The notes: generated by a model from the sequence alone, not told the origin. A stretch of DNA of 19,707 nt from RGIG4608 sp045125655 (GCA_045125655.1 JBGVNP010000054.1:1-19707); one strand, 5' to 3'. Shown: positions 1 through 6,744, counted from the stretch's first letter. Made by a program: numbers and translations.

Positions 1-357
1 ACTAACCAAACGATTAAAAAAGTTTTTTGGTTACTTTTTCTCAAAAAAGTAACCGCCCGCCGCGCAGGCGAAAAAACGCCCTTTTCTTTTTGGGAACTTT
101 TTCTTTGGGGCTACTTTCTCAAAGAAAAAGTGGATAAAAGATAAGCAGTCGCTATAGATTGTGGCACTGTCTTTGGATAGCAAGACTTTTTAGCCGCTTT
201 TCTTTGACGAAATAAGCGCAAAGAAAAGCTATGGAAAAGAAACGCTGAATGCGCTCGTGCCGCGCAGGCACTGCTACGCGCAGGGCGCCACTTTTGAAAA
301 AGTGGACAAAACAATCGTTTGGTCTGTGCGAACATAGCGCTCAACAAATCAAAATTT
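1..357 (-). repeat. Hairpin-rich non-coding element with terminal inverted repeats, copy E1 (5' end cut by window)
   Basis: This is a non-coding dispersed repeat. It is the reverse complement of 6796-7225, and positions 49-142 match 7010-7103 perfectly over 94 nt. It contains a string of hairpins: GGTTACTTTTT/AAAAAGTAACC (29-54), ACTTTTTCTTTG/CAAAGAAAAAGT (96-131, 12-nt loop), GCTTTTCTTTG/CAAAGAAAAGC (196-229, 12-nt loop) and CCACTTTT/AAAAGTGG (288-305). Its right end (325-357) is the same terminal sequence, inverted, that bounds copies E2 and E3 (AAATT-TGATTT then GCGC, TATGTT, GCACA). The left terminal repeat lies outside the window. It ends only 15 bp from the tspO-like stop codon. Open frames in it are low-complexity and poorly conserved between copies, so I do not call a gene. 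The family identity is unknown; MITE-like is an inference. Confidence 0.85.
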
Positions 358-372
358 GAAAATCCATTAACC

Positions 373-894
373 TCATATTGCGAAAAATATTTGGAGATTT
401 AAAAGGAAAAGGTATATCAAAAAGCAATCGTAAGCAATTCCGAGGAAGAAAGAAAGCTTTGACACGCTTGCAAAGCAGATAGTGGCGCAGATGCTTGTAA
501 AAAGACAGAGGGCGCAAACAATAATAGATACCAAAAACAAACGCGCACAAAAGAAAAGCGGATACCAGACATATCCAAGCGCGAGCGAGATAATAAACCA
601 CATAGCTCCCTGATATTTCTTCTCCGCGCAAGCGCAAAAGTAGCTACCGAGAGAGATTCCGAGTGAAAGTCCCGCAACTATATACGACACACTGAAAAGC
701 AGAACCATAACCCACGACGGCGGCACGAGCATTCTCACACCCAAAAAGTGCAGAGTTGGCAAGGGACTGCCGCACACCCAGCGCGTGAATATTCCCAAAA
801 ACAGCAAAAGAAATGGGATTATCAACAAGAGTTTTTTATCCGTCCTATAGCATTCAAATCTTATTTTTTCAACGGTATTTCTTGATCTCTGCAT
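373..894 (-). CDS. Divergent TspO/MBR family membrane protein
   Basis: This is a 173-residue, very hydrophobic protein with about five membrane segments, the usual TspO architecture and length (150-175 aa). Family landmarks are visible: PPSW at residues 58-61 (TspO has PPxWxF after helix 1), a following helix ending in a Gly-rich stretch (YIVAGLSLG, 71-79), and VWYPLFF at 109-115, matching the conserved W-x-P-x-FF motif of helix 3. TspO/MBR proteins bind porphyrins and related ligands in membranes and are linked to tetrapyrrole and stress signalling; the role here is unknown. The family's usual Asn before the Trp motif is Tyr here, and many Trp are lost, so ligand binding may differ. The ATG start has GGAG 8 nt upstream, but that GGAG lies in the 3' arm of the preceding terminator hairpin. 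It lies downstream of the PBP gene on the same strand. The function could be wrong; the fold call is fairly secure. Confidence 0.72.
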   Translation of the reverse strand: MQRSRNTVEKIRFECYRTDKKLLLIIPFLLLFLGIFTRWVCGSPLPTLHFLGVRMLVPPSWVMVLLFSVSYIVAGLSLGISLGSYFCACAEKKYQGAMWFIISLALGYVWYPLFFCARLFLVSIIVCALCLFTSICATICFASVSKLSFFLGIAYDCFLIYLFLLNLQIFFAI

Positions 895-940
895 AAAAAA
901 GCTCCATATATTTGATTACTCAAATCTATGAAGCTTTTTT
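895..940 (-). terminator. Intrinsic terminator after the PBP gene, containing the tspO-like Shine-Dalgarno
   Basis: The two 21-nt arms (895-915 and 920-940) pair with two mismatches around a 4-nt loop (ttac). On the minus strand the hairpin ends in AGCTTTTTT and the T-tract runs directly into the ATG of the downstream gene at 894. The GGAG serving that gene is inside the 3' arm, so it would be hidden when the hairpin forms. On the plus strand the hairpin also ends in T6, so it is symmetric. Confidence 0.85.
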
Positions 941-956
941 GATTTTAATTCTCTTT

Positions 957-3371
957 TTAGTTAAGAGGCAACAATATATTTCTTTTGAAAACGAGATCCG
1001 AATAAGAAAAATGCGCCGTTGAGAGTCTATTGAACTGTGTCTTTGATGCGCTTATACCAAAGTATTTTTTTCTCTCACTCTCAAGCACGGCAAAAAACGG
1101 CTTGTTCTCTGCAAACGAGGGCAAAATTCCTTCCCGAATCTCCTTGTAAACGTATTGAGCATCACTCACGATTATCTGTATCGGAAATTCCCTTTCAACC
1201 AAGATCATTCCCACTCTTTTTATATGTGACTCAGGAGTAAAAACCGTTGCAACACCTCCACAAATCTCATCATATTCTACCATCACGTGAGTATGACATA
1301 TATCGGTCGGCTCGCTCCCTCTGATAAAATATCCCTGCTTGACACGCGAGCCGCGCGCATCGTTTATACACGCCTCACTCGGCAGATGACCCGAATCCAT
1401 ACAGTAATTTACCGAGATAAGATTGGCGCTCTCTTCAAATTTCTTGTCGGCATAGGCGGAGCGAACGTCCCTTTCATAAATTCGCTTAAGAACGGTATTC
1501 ATCGCATTAAGAAAATGATCCTTTTCGGCACGAGGTATCTCCTTTGGATATTCATAGCCGTACCAAACTCCGCAGATGAGCGAGGGTGTAAATCCGATGC
1601 ACCATCTGTCCTTATTGTCCTGTGTTGTTCCCGTTTTTGCGGCGATGGCAACCTTGTTTTTAACGGTCAAGCCATTAGCTGTACCGCCCCATACCACGTC
1701 CTCTAATAGCTTTCTCATGATTTCTGCATTTCCGTCACTGATCACTCTTTCGCTTACGTCTTCTTTTCCGAGCAACACCTCGCCCTTGTGATTTTTGACC
1801 GCGAGGTATGAGCGCGGGGCGTGATAGATTCCGTTGTCGGCAAATATAGAATATGCCGCAGTAATATCCCTCACACTAACACCGTAATTGAACTGACCGA
1901 GAGCGAGCGCAGCATAATCCATATCGGTTATACCCGCGCCGTTTTTGTCGGTATTCTGCACGATAAGTGCCTCAAGATGGAGCTTGTCCTTTAAAAAATA
2001 AAAGGAATGCGAAAGTCCAAGCTCGTCAAGTATCTGCAAGGGAATCGTATTTGTCGAGTTTGCCATAGCATAGCTCATAGTGGAGAGTCCGTGATAAACG
2101 CCGTTCGCATTTTTCGGCCACGCGGAGAACGTGCCGTTGCTATCTTTAAAAGTATAGGGAACGTCATCGTAAACGCTCGCATAGGTGATTATCCCTCTCT
2201 CAAGCGCCGGCGCATAGATAGAAAGTGGTTTAACGGTCGAGCCGGGCGGACGGAGAGTATCGGTCGCGTAATTCTGCACTCTGTTTCCTGGCTTTTCGCC
2301 TATCGCCCCCACAACGCCGAGTATATCTCCGCTTTTGGGGTCGATCATTATCATCGCACTCTGCGCGCCCTCTCCCGACACAAAATTCGCACTGTTTTCA
2401 TAATATTCTTCCATTATCTTTTGAATTTCAAGGTCGATCGGGATATAAATATCAAGTCCTCCACCAAACACAAGTGCAGAAGCGGACGCGCGCGTCATTC
2501 CCTTTTGCATTTGCAGATCGGATATAACGTCACCTATCACCATATCAACGTACCAAGATTGAATCCCTGTGCTTATTGCAGCATCGTTAGGTTCAAGAAT
2601 CAGCTCCGTACCGTAATTTTCATTGAACTCCCTCTCGCTTATCATCCCCTGTTCGCGCATCTGCAGAAGAATTATATCCCTGCGCTCCGCATTATTTTCG
2701 GGATTTCTTATAGGATTGTAATGCGAGGGATTATTGGTTATCGCCGCGATTGCCACACATTCAATAAGGGACAATTCGCTTACGTCCTTGGAAAAATATC
2801 TTTGAGCCGCGATCCCTACTCCGTAACAATTATCCGAAAGATTTATCACGTTGAGATATAACTCCAATATTTCGTCCTTAGTAAGTTTCTTTTCAAGCTC
2901 AAGCGCCCACGCCATCTCCCTTATCTTTCTTTCGATTGATACCTCGTCCGCCCCCGTAATGTTTTTTATTAGCTGTTGAGTAATGGTGGACGCTCCGAAT
3001 CTTCCTCCAAAATGCAAAAAATAATTCGCCGCCGCTCCGAGCGTTCTGTATATATCAATGCCGCCGTGCTGATAAAATCGCTTATCCTCGATGGCAACGA
3101 ATGCGTTTTTTAGATTTAATGGAATTTCTGTCAGCTCCACCCTCTCAAAGTTCTTCTCGCCAAATATCCTCTCCTCCTCCCACTCTCTCCACTCGCCATT
3201 CTGCATTATAAATACTCTACTTGCGCTTCGCGATCTGTCAAGTGTAAATAACGATATGTCCAGTTTTTCTTTTGTAATCGAAGCTATATAAATACACACC
3301 GATATAATTAACATAACAATCAAAACCGCTATCGTAATAATACACCGCTTAAGTATCCTTTTTCCCTTCAC
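957..3371 (-). CDS. Class A penicillin-binding protein (PBP1A-type, bifunctional)
   Basis: This is an 804-residue bifunctional peptidoglycan synthase. The N-terminus is basic with one membrane anchor (about 8-30). The GT51 glycosyltransferase domain (about 80-250) has the catalytic EDKRFYQHGGID at 95-106 and GASTITQQLIKN at 126-137. The transpeptidase domain (about 335-600) has all three active-site motifs: STVK with the acylated Ser378, STN at 439-441 and KTGTT at 579-583. A C-terminal tail of about 200 residues follows and contains a Cys-rich stretch. The start is GTG (complement of 3369-3371), supported by AAAGGAG 7 nt upstream; no better ATG is nearby. A weak promoter (TTTAAA, 16 nt, GATAAT; 3421-3394) may serve it. 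It is divergent from the CBS gene and followed by a strong terminator. It could be named pbpA, pbp1A or pbpF; I leave the symbol open. Confidence 0.95.
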   Translation of the reverse strand: MKGKRILKRCIITIAVLIVMLIISVCIYIASITKEKLDISLFTLDRSRSASRVFIMQNGEWREWEEERIFGEKNFERVELTEIPLNLKNAFVAIEDKRFYQHGGIDIYRTLGAAANYFLHFGGRFGASTITQQLIKNITGADEVSIERKIREMAWALELEKKLTKDEILELYLNVINLSDNCYGVGIAAQRYFSKDVSELSLIECVAIAAITNNPSHYNPIRNPENNAERRDIILLQMREQGMISEREFNENYGTELILEPNDAAISTGIQSWYVDMVIGDVISDLQMQKGMTRASASALVFGGGLDIYIPIDLEIQKIMEEYYENSANFVSGEGAQSAMIMIDPKSGDILGVVGAIGEKPGNRVQNYATDTLRPPGSTVKPLSIYAPALERGIITYASVYDDVPYTFKDSNGTFSAWPKNANGVYHGLSTMSYAMANSTNTIPLQILDELGLSHSFYFLKDKLHLEALIVQNTDKNGAGITDMDYAALALGQFNYGVSVRDITAAYSIFADNGIYHAPRSYLAVKNHKGEVLLGKEDVSERVISDGNAEIMRKLLEDVVWGGTANGLTVKNKVAIAAKTGTTQDNKDRWCIGFTPSLICGVWYGYEYPKEIPRAEKDHFLNAMNTVLKRIYERDVRSAYADKKFEESANLISVNYCMDSGHLPSEACINDARGSRVKQGYFIRGSEPTDICHTHVMVEYDEICGGVATVFTPESHIKRVGMILVEREFPIQIIVSDAQYVYKEIREGILPSFAENKPFFAVLESERKKYFGISASKTQFNRLSTAHFSYSDLVFKRNILLPLN

Positions 3372-3429
3372 AAAATCACTCCTTTCTCACATCATTATCA
3401 ACTTGAGAAACTATATTTAAACACTGAGA

Positions 3430-3458
3430 TTGACATTTAAAAGAAAATATAGTATAAT
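3430..3458 (+). promoter_or_regulatory. Consensus sigma-A promoter of the CBS gene
   Basis: TTGACA (3430-3435) and TATAAT (3453-3458) are separated by exactly 17 bp, a perfect consensus. An AAGGAGA ribosome site follows at 3473-3479, and the ATG is at 3488. Confidence 0.88.
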
Positions 3459-3487
3459 TAACTTAAGAAAATAAGGAGAAAATTAAA

Positions 3488-3883
3488 ATGAATATATTAA
3501 GCTATCTTACCCCAAAAAGCGCGACATTCTTTTTGGACAATAATGCAACCGTAAGACAGGCGCTTGAAAAATTCGATATACATAAGTTCAGTATCGTTCC
3601 CCTAATAGATGAAAACGGAAAATTCGTTTCTACAATTTCCGAGGGCGATCTTCTTCGCTTTATCAAAAACAACTGCAATTTTGATATAAAAATGGCAGAA
3701 AACACAAGGATCTCCGCTATAGAAAAATATCGTCCCTATAAGGCACTCAAAATATCCACACCCAAAGAGGAGATAATTCGTCTTTCGCTCGAGCAGAACT
3801 TTGTGCCAATAATAGACGATCGTGGCGCATACATAGGCATTATCAAAAGAAAAACTATTATCGATCACTTGTTTAATTCATAA
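3488..3883 (+). CDS. Stand-alone two-CBS-domain protein
   Basis: This 131-residue soluble protein consists of two CBS motifs and nothing else. The first spans about 8-60 (SIVPLIDENGKFVSTISEGDLLRF is the typical CBS beta-beta-alpha end, split here as FSIVPLIDENG, then ISEGDLL). The second spans about 72-130 (FVPIIDDRGAYIGIIKRK). Paired CBS motifs bind adenine nucleotides, and free-standing pairs such as Bacillus DarB bind c-di-AMP and regulate a partner protein; the ligand and partner here are not known. The ATG has AAGGAGA 8 nt upstream and a perfect promoter. It is monocistronic, between a divergent PBP gene and a convergent LRR gene, with a terminator 4 bp after the stop. The strong promoter suggests constitutive expression. 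The domain call is firm; the ligand is inference. Confidence 0.85.
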   Translation: MNILSYLTPKSATFFLDNNATVRQALEKFDIHKFSIVPLIDENGKFVSTISEGDLLRFIKNNCNFDIKMAENTRISAIEKYRPYKALKISTPKEEIIRLSLEQNFVPIIDDRGAYIGIIKRKTIIDHLFNS

Positions 3884-3887
3884 AAAT

Positions 3888-3915
3888 AGAGGGCCGAAAT
3901 CAGCCCTCTGTTTTT
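3888..3915. terminator. Bidirectional intrinsic terminator between CBS and LRR genes
   Basis: AGAGGGC (3888-3894) pairs with GCCCTCT (3903-3909), followed by gTTTTT on the plus strand. On the minus strand it is followed by aTTTTTa, so it can end both convergent genes. Confidence 0.85.
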
Positions 3916-3951
3916 GCAGTAAAATTCCACTGCGATATATTATTTTTCAAA

Positions 3952-4746
3952 TTATTTACTGCTATCTCCCGCACAATAAATAAACGCCTCGTCAATTACC
4001 TCGTTTCCTGCCCCGATCTCGACCGATTTCCAAGAGGCGCTCGTACCGTGATAGTTCACCTTTTTAATGCTCGAGCAACGGTAAAATGCCATATTTGAAA
4101 TTTTGGTCACGTCTCGGCTGATGTTTACAAAATTTTCACTCTTGCCAGCAGGATAGGTAATGAGCGTTTTTCCGTCCTTACTATAGAGCGCGCCCGAAAG
4201 TGAGGAATACGTCTTATTTCCTTCATCAACCTCTATCTTTTCAAGATATTTGCATCCCGACAACGCATAATTGCCTATTTCGCCAACGCTTGACGGAATA
4301 AAAATATCCTTTATAGCCGCGCCGTAAAATGCATAAGCGCCGATGGATTTCAAGGTGCTTGGAAGCTCAATCCCCCTGATCGCATTGGAGTTTTTAAAAG
4401 CACCGTCAGCAATTTCAACCACTATATCTCCGTCGGGACTCATAGTTGGAACAATAATAAAAGTATCGCCGCATTCGCCCATCCCGTCAAGCGCGCAGGT
4501 TCCATCACCATTACTTATAAATGAAAGCCCCTCGCTTGAAGGATCCGGCACGGGCTCCTCGTCCTTTTTGTCGGTTGTGGTACTTGTGCTCTCTCCCCCA
4601 CCGTTGTTGATAACGGGAACGGAGCCATCATCCCCTGAAATATCCATCGCAACTACCACAAGCATTGCAAGTATCGCCACAAGTACGATTGGAAGCGCAA
4701 TAGTAATTCCCTTAGCTATTTTAGATCTGATCTCATCTCTGTTCAT
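3952..4746 (-). CDS. Membrane-anchored BspA-type leucine-rich-repeat protein
   Basis: This 264-residue protein has a short cytoplasmic N-terminus, one membrane segment (about 13-34), a Ser/Thr/Glu/Pro-rich linker (about 38-72), then an extracellular domain. From about 105 to 250 it carries BspA-like (LRR_5) repeats of about 22 residues, with the family pattern IGAYAFYG / IELPSTLKSIG / IFIPSSVGEIG / ISNMAFYRC. BspA-type repeats in Firmicutes are usually surface adhesion or binding modules; the partner here is unknown. The ATG start has GGAAGG about 8 nt upstream, with a promoter at 4811-4782. It is divergent from the S51 peptidase gene. Only about four or five repeats are present, which is short for the family, and there is no cell-wall sorting motif, so it stays membrane-bound. 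Confidence 0.85.
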   Translation of the reverse strand: MNRDEIRSKIAKGITIALPIVLVAILAMLVVVAMDISGDDGSVPVINNGGGESTSTTTDKKDEEPVPDPSSEGLSFISNGDGTCALDGMGECGDTFIIVPTMSPDGDIVVEIADGAFKNSNAIRGIELPSTLKSIGAYAFYGAAIKDIFIPSSVGEIGNYALSGCKYLEKIEVDEGNKTYSSLSGALYSKDGKTLITYPAGKSENFVNISRDVTKISNMAFYRCSSIKKVNYHGTSASWKSVEIGAGNEVIDEAFIYCAGDSSK

Positions 4747-4781
4747 AATATGACCTTCCTACTTAAAAATTTGGTGATTTT

Positions 4782-4811
4782 ATTCTATCATTCTTCCTTT
4801 TTTTATGTCAA
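4782..4811 (-). promoter_or_regulatory. Sigma-A promoter of the LRR gene
   Basis: On the minus strand, TTGACA (complement of 4806-4811), an 18-bp spacer and TAGAAT (complement of 4782-4787) lie about 35 nt upstream of the start codon at 4746. Confidence 0.75.
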
Positions 4812-4887
4812 TGAAAACCGCTCCCCATAAAATGACTTCCACCGCACAAAAATTATCTTTTACAACGGCATTTTTTTAGCATTCTGT

Positions 4888-4916
4888 AAAAAAGAAGTGA
4901 AATCACTCGCTTTTTT
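4888..4916. other. Terminator-like hairpin between two divergent promoters
   Basis: AAAAAAG-a-AGTGA pairs with TCACT-cg-CTTTTTT around two A residues. It looks like a symmetric intrinsic terminator but sits between the LRR promoter (-35 at 4811) and the S51 promoter (-35 at 4942), where no recognised gene ends. It may end a short unannotated transcript or insulate the two promoters. I see no open reading frame with a ribosome site in 4812-4887. Confidence 0.45.
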
Positions 4917-4941
4917 GCATCTTTTGCGACCGATTTTCTTA

Positions 4942-4970
4942 TTGATTTTTGCATATTTCTATGGTAGAAT
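4942..4970 (+). promoter_or_regulatory. Sigma-A promoter of the S51 peptidase gene
   Basis: TTGATT (4942-4947), a 17-bp spacer and TAGAAT (4965-4970). Transcription would begin near 4977, which excludes the in-frame ATG at 4949 as the start and supports the ATG at 5000. Confidence 0.75.
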
Positions 4971-4999
4971 TAGCATATAATTTAAATTTGAGGTTTTTT

Positions 5000-5704
5000 A
5001 TGGAAATAACTAAAAGAATAATCGCCATAGGCGGCGGCGAATTAAGAACTAAAGAAACTCTTGAAATAGACAGATACATCGCAACCCTTGCGCGCGAGCG
5101 TGCGGGAGAAAAGCGTCCCTACGGGCTCTTTATCGGCACGGCAAGCCACGACAGTATGCCATATTTCAACAGCTTTAGAAAAACTTACACCTCGGTATTT
5201 GATATCAAAGCGGACGTTGCACTGACCGTTTACGGTGAAATGGATCTTGAAAAGATCAAAGCCAAATTCGAAAAGGCAGATTTTATTTACGTTGGAGGCG
5301 GTGATACCCTCTATATGCTTAAGCGCTGGCGCGAGTTCGGTCTTCTTGATCTCGTGCACGATGCCTATGAGCGCGGAGTGATCATATGCGGTCTTTCTGC
5401 GGGTGCTATATGTTGGTTTGAGGATATATACACCGACTCCGAGCTTGTTGAAAAGGACGACGCGTATTCAATGCAGAAGGGACTTGGTTGGCTCAAGGGT
5501 ACAATCTCACCCCACTACAACGAGAGAGTTGAAGATTTTGATGCAATTATTCGCTCACTTCCAGTCGGTTCAAAGGCATACGGAATCGAAAATCTTGCCG
5601 CGATAGAGCTTGTAAACGGTGAGCTTACGCGTTCTATCTGTTGCGGAGGCAACGCCTATATTATTGAAAATAACGGAGATGAAATCCTCAAGACGCTTAT
5701 TTAA
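5000..5704 (+). CDS. Peptidase family S51 (PepE/cyanophycinase-like) serine hydrolase
   Basis: This 234-residue cytosolic enzyme belongs to the class-I glutamine-amidotransferase-like superfamily. The nucleophile elbow is GLSAGAICW (131-139) with Ser133 as catalytic serine. YVGGGDTLYML (97-107) is the conserved Gly-rich loop, and ISPHYNE (169-175) supplies His172. S51 enzymes include PepE (alpha-aspartyl dipeptidase) and cyanophycinase; this one matches the PepE-like branch common in Clostridia, probably acting on dipeptides with an N-terminal Asp. I choose the start at 5000 because the promoter at 4942-4970 places the transcript start after the upstream in-frame ATG (4949) and because GAGG lies 6-7 nt before 5000. 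It is monocistronic. The exact substrate is not decided by sequence. Confidence 0.88.
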   Translation: MEITKRIIAIGGGELRTKETLEIDRYIATLARERAGEKRPYGLFIGTASHDSMPYFNSFRKTYTSVFDIKADVALTVYGEMDLEKIKAKFEKADFIYVGGGDTLYMLKRWREFGLLDLVHDAYERGVIICGLSAGAICWFEDIYTDSELVEKDDAYSMQKGLGWLKGTISPHYNERVEDFDAIIRSLPVGSKAYGIENLAAIELVNGELTRSICCGGNAYIIENNGDEILKTLI

Positions 5705-5722
5705 ACGACATTTTTTTGCAAA

Positions 5723-5781
5723 TTGCACAAAATTTGCATTTATATGAAAAGTTGCACAAATTTCTATTGACATTTGTGCAA
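5723..5781. promoter_or_regulatory. Candidate operator: inverted repeat over the -35 box of the first small-protein gene
   Basis: TTGCACAAAT (5752-5761) and ATTTGTGCAA (5772-5781) are perfect 10-bp inverted arms separated by 10 bp, so centres are two helical turns apart. The right arm overlaps the -35 hexamer (5767-5772). A third copy, TTGCACAAAA, lies upstream at 5723-5732. A repressor or activator dimer site is the natural reading; the regulator is unknown. There is no T-tract, so it is not a terminator for the S51 gene. Confidence 0.6.
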
Positions 5782-5795
5782 AAATACGGTAAAAT
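5767..5795 (+). promoter_or_regulatory. Sigma-A promoter of small-protein gene 1
   Basis: TTGACA (5767-5772), a 17-bp spacer and TAAAAT (5790-5795), with the start codon at 5829. It overlaps the inverted repeat at 5752-5781. Confidence 0.82.
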
Positions 5796-5828
5796 TAACC
5801 TACAAATACTAATATTTGGAGGTAATAT

Positions 5829-6113
5829 ATGAAAAAGCTTAACAAAAAACTCGTTTCCAAAATCGTGCTTCTTGCTATGATGACTTCTCTTTTAGTATTA
5901 TTTACAGCTTGTGAATTTTCCTCATCCAGCATTGATGCGGGTCTTAATCTCTCAATCGGAGCTTTTGAAACAGCATTCAACGGTCTCGTTAACGGTATCG
6001 TTGGTGCAGTAAGAGGACTTGCTACAGGTATCTGGCAGTTGGTTGAAGGTCTTTGCACCATCGTAGTTGGATTGATCGCATGGGTTTATGAAGCCATTAT
6101 GGGTCTTTTCTAA
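5829..6113 (+). CDS. Small lipoprotein-like protein with a glycine-spaced amphipathic helix (small-protein gene 1)
   Basis: I do not recognise this 94-residue protein. The N-terminus is Lys-rich, followed by a hydrophobic stretch (about 10-26) and LFTAC, a lipobox with Cys28, so export and lipidation are likely. After a short Ser-rich linker, residues about 40-94 form one continuous hydrophobic or amphipathic helix with Gly roughly every fourth residue (FNGLVNGIVGAVRG, then ATGIWQLVEGL) and a C-terminal FxLF-like end (IMGLF). Glycine spacing of this kind favours helix packing or oligomerisation in membranes. GGAGGT lies 5 nt before the ATG, and it has its own promoter and a strong terminator. 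It is followed by two further small membrane proteins. A membrane-active peptide or envelope stress micro-protein are possibilities; no function is assigned. Confidence 0.8.
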   Translation: MKKLNKKLVSKIVLLAMMTSLLVLFTACEFSSSSIDAGLNLSIGAFETAFNGLVNGIVGAVRGLATGIWQLVEGLCTIVVGLIAWVYEAIMGLF

Positions 6114-6124
6114 TTGACTTTATT

Positions 6125-6154
6125 AAGCTCCGAGTAAAAACTCGGAGCTTTTTT
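6125..6154 (+). terminator. Intrinsic terminator after small-protein gene 1
   Basis: AAGCTCCGAG (6125-6134) pairs perfectly with CTCGGAGCTT (6141-6150) around taaaaa and is followed by TTTT. Confidence 0.93.
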
Positions 6155-6185
6155 ATATTTTTTATTACACTTTTTGGAAAAAATC

Positions 6186-6214
6186 TTGACTATATAATTA
6201 GGATGGTCTATAAT
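6186..6214 (+). promoter_or_regulatory. Near-perfect sigma-A promoter of small-protein gene 2
   Basis: TTGACT (6186-6191), a 17-bp spacer and TATAAT (6209-6214). GGAGGT follows at 6235-6240 and the ATG is at 6247. Confidence 0.88.
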
Positions 6215-6246
6215 TATTTTAACGACTATCAATAGGAGGTACGCAT

Positions 6247-6570
6247 ATGAAAACAAAACGAATCATCAAATTTCTCTCATTAATGATGGCAACTATAATC
6301 TTGCTCTTGTCTTTCTCGGTTTCTATATCTGCACAGGAAGATGCGGCTACCGAGAATGGATCATACGATGAAAATCAAGATACAAATGTTTCAGATCAAG
6401 AGCCGCCTCACGAAAACGAGGTTATGCCTTTTTGGCCATTTATTATATTGGTAATTTTATCACTCCCGTCCATCTTATTTAATCACATTAACGAGATTAT
6501 TCCTATTAACGATATTTTAAATGATATTGTCTCATTTTTTGTAAATATTTGGACTTCAATATTCGGATAA
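6247..6570 (+). CDS. Small secreted or membrane protein with acidic linker and C-terminal hydrophobic helices (small-protein gene 2)
   Basis: I do not recognise this 107-residue protein. It has a cleavable-type signal peptide (basic start, hydrophobic core about 9-27, likely cut after SISA near residue 29), then an acidic, Asn/Glu/Gln-rich linker (about 30-58), a hydrophobic segment (FWPFIILVILSLPSILF, about 62-78), and a C-terminal amphipathic part ending SFFVNIWTSIFG. The last part shares SFF--IW--I with the 28-residue peptide encoded next. GGAGGT lies 6 nt from the ATG, and it has a dedicated promoter. No clear terminator separates it from gene 3, so transcripts may read through. It is probably anchored in, or acts on, the membrane; the activity is unknown. 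Confidence 0.78.
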   Translation: MKTKRIIKFLSLMMATIILLLSFSVSISAQEDAATENGSYDENQDTNVSDQEPPHENEVMPFWPFIILVILSLPSILFNHINEIIPINDILNDIVSFFVNIWTSIFG

Positions 6571-6593
6571 AATGCGCTTCGGTATATTGTCTC

Positions 6594-6622
6594 TTGACAT
6601 ATTTGCTTATTATTGCTATGAT
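6594..6622 (+). promoter_or_regulatory. Sigma-A promoter of small-protein gene 3
   Basis: TTGACA (6594-6599), a 17-bp spacer and TATGAT (6617-6622). It lies between gene 2 and the 28-codon frame. GGAGGT follows at 6642-6647. Confidence 0.82.
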
Positions 6623-6652
6623 TAATATATCACTTAAAAACGGAGGTTTATT

Positions 6653-6739
6653 ATGTTAGTTACTTGGGAAGTAATATTGGAAGCTTTAGCATCATTCTTT
6701 GGCTCAATTTGGGAATTTATCGTTTCACTTTTTGCATAA
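6653..6739 (+). CDS. 28-residue hydrophobic peptide (small-protein gene 3)
   Basis: This frame of 28 codons is below usual gene-finder cut-offs but has every mark of a gene: a consensus promoter, GGAGGT 5 nt before the ATG, a stop, and a perfect terminator 5 bp later. The peptide starts MLVTWEVILEAL and ends SIWEFIVSLFA. It has three Glu, no Lys or Arg, and could form one amphipathic or transmembrane helix. It has no signal peptide, so it would act at the inner membrane face or be released by another route. SFF--IW--I is shared with the C-terminus of gene 2, and an IW is also found in gene 1. Short hydrophobic peptides of this form include type I toxins, signalling peptides and regulators of membrane complexes; the sequence does not decide. 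Confidence 0.75.
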   Translation: MLVTWEVILEALASFFGSIWEFIVSLFA

Positions 6740-6744
6740 AATAA

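Noticed and set aside
111..347. Similar short frames in the repeats (111-347, 6764-6979, 7015-7266, 8353-8574, 19498-19692)
   Set aside because: They follow the repeat DNA, begin or end outside the element at different places, lack ribosome sites, and include low-complexity hairpin sequence.
2007..2861. Long plus-strand open frame (284 codons) opposite the PBP gene
   Set aside because: It is fully antisense to conserved PBP domains, has no ribosome site, and its composition (Arg/His/Tyr-rich) is that of a shadow frame.
4949..4999. Upstream in-frame ATG of the S51 gene
   Set aside because: It lies within the promoter, before the likely transcript start, and has no ribosome site.
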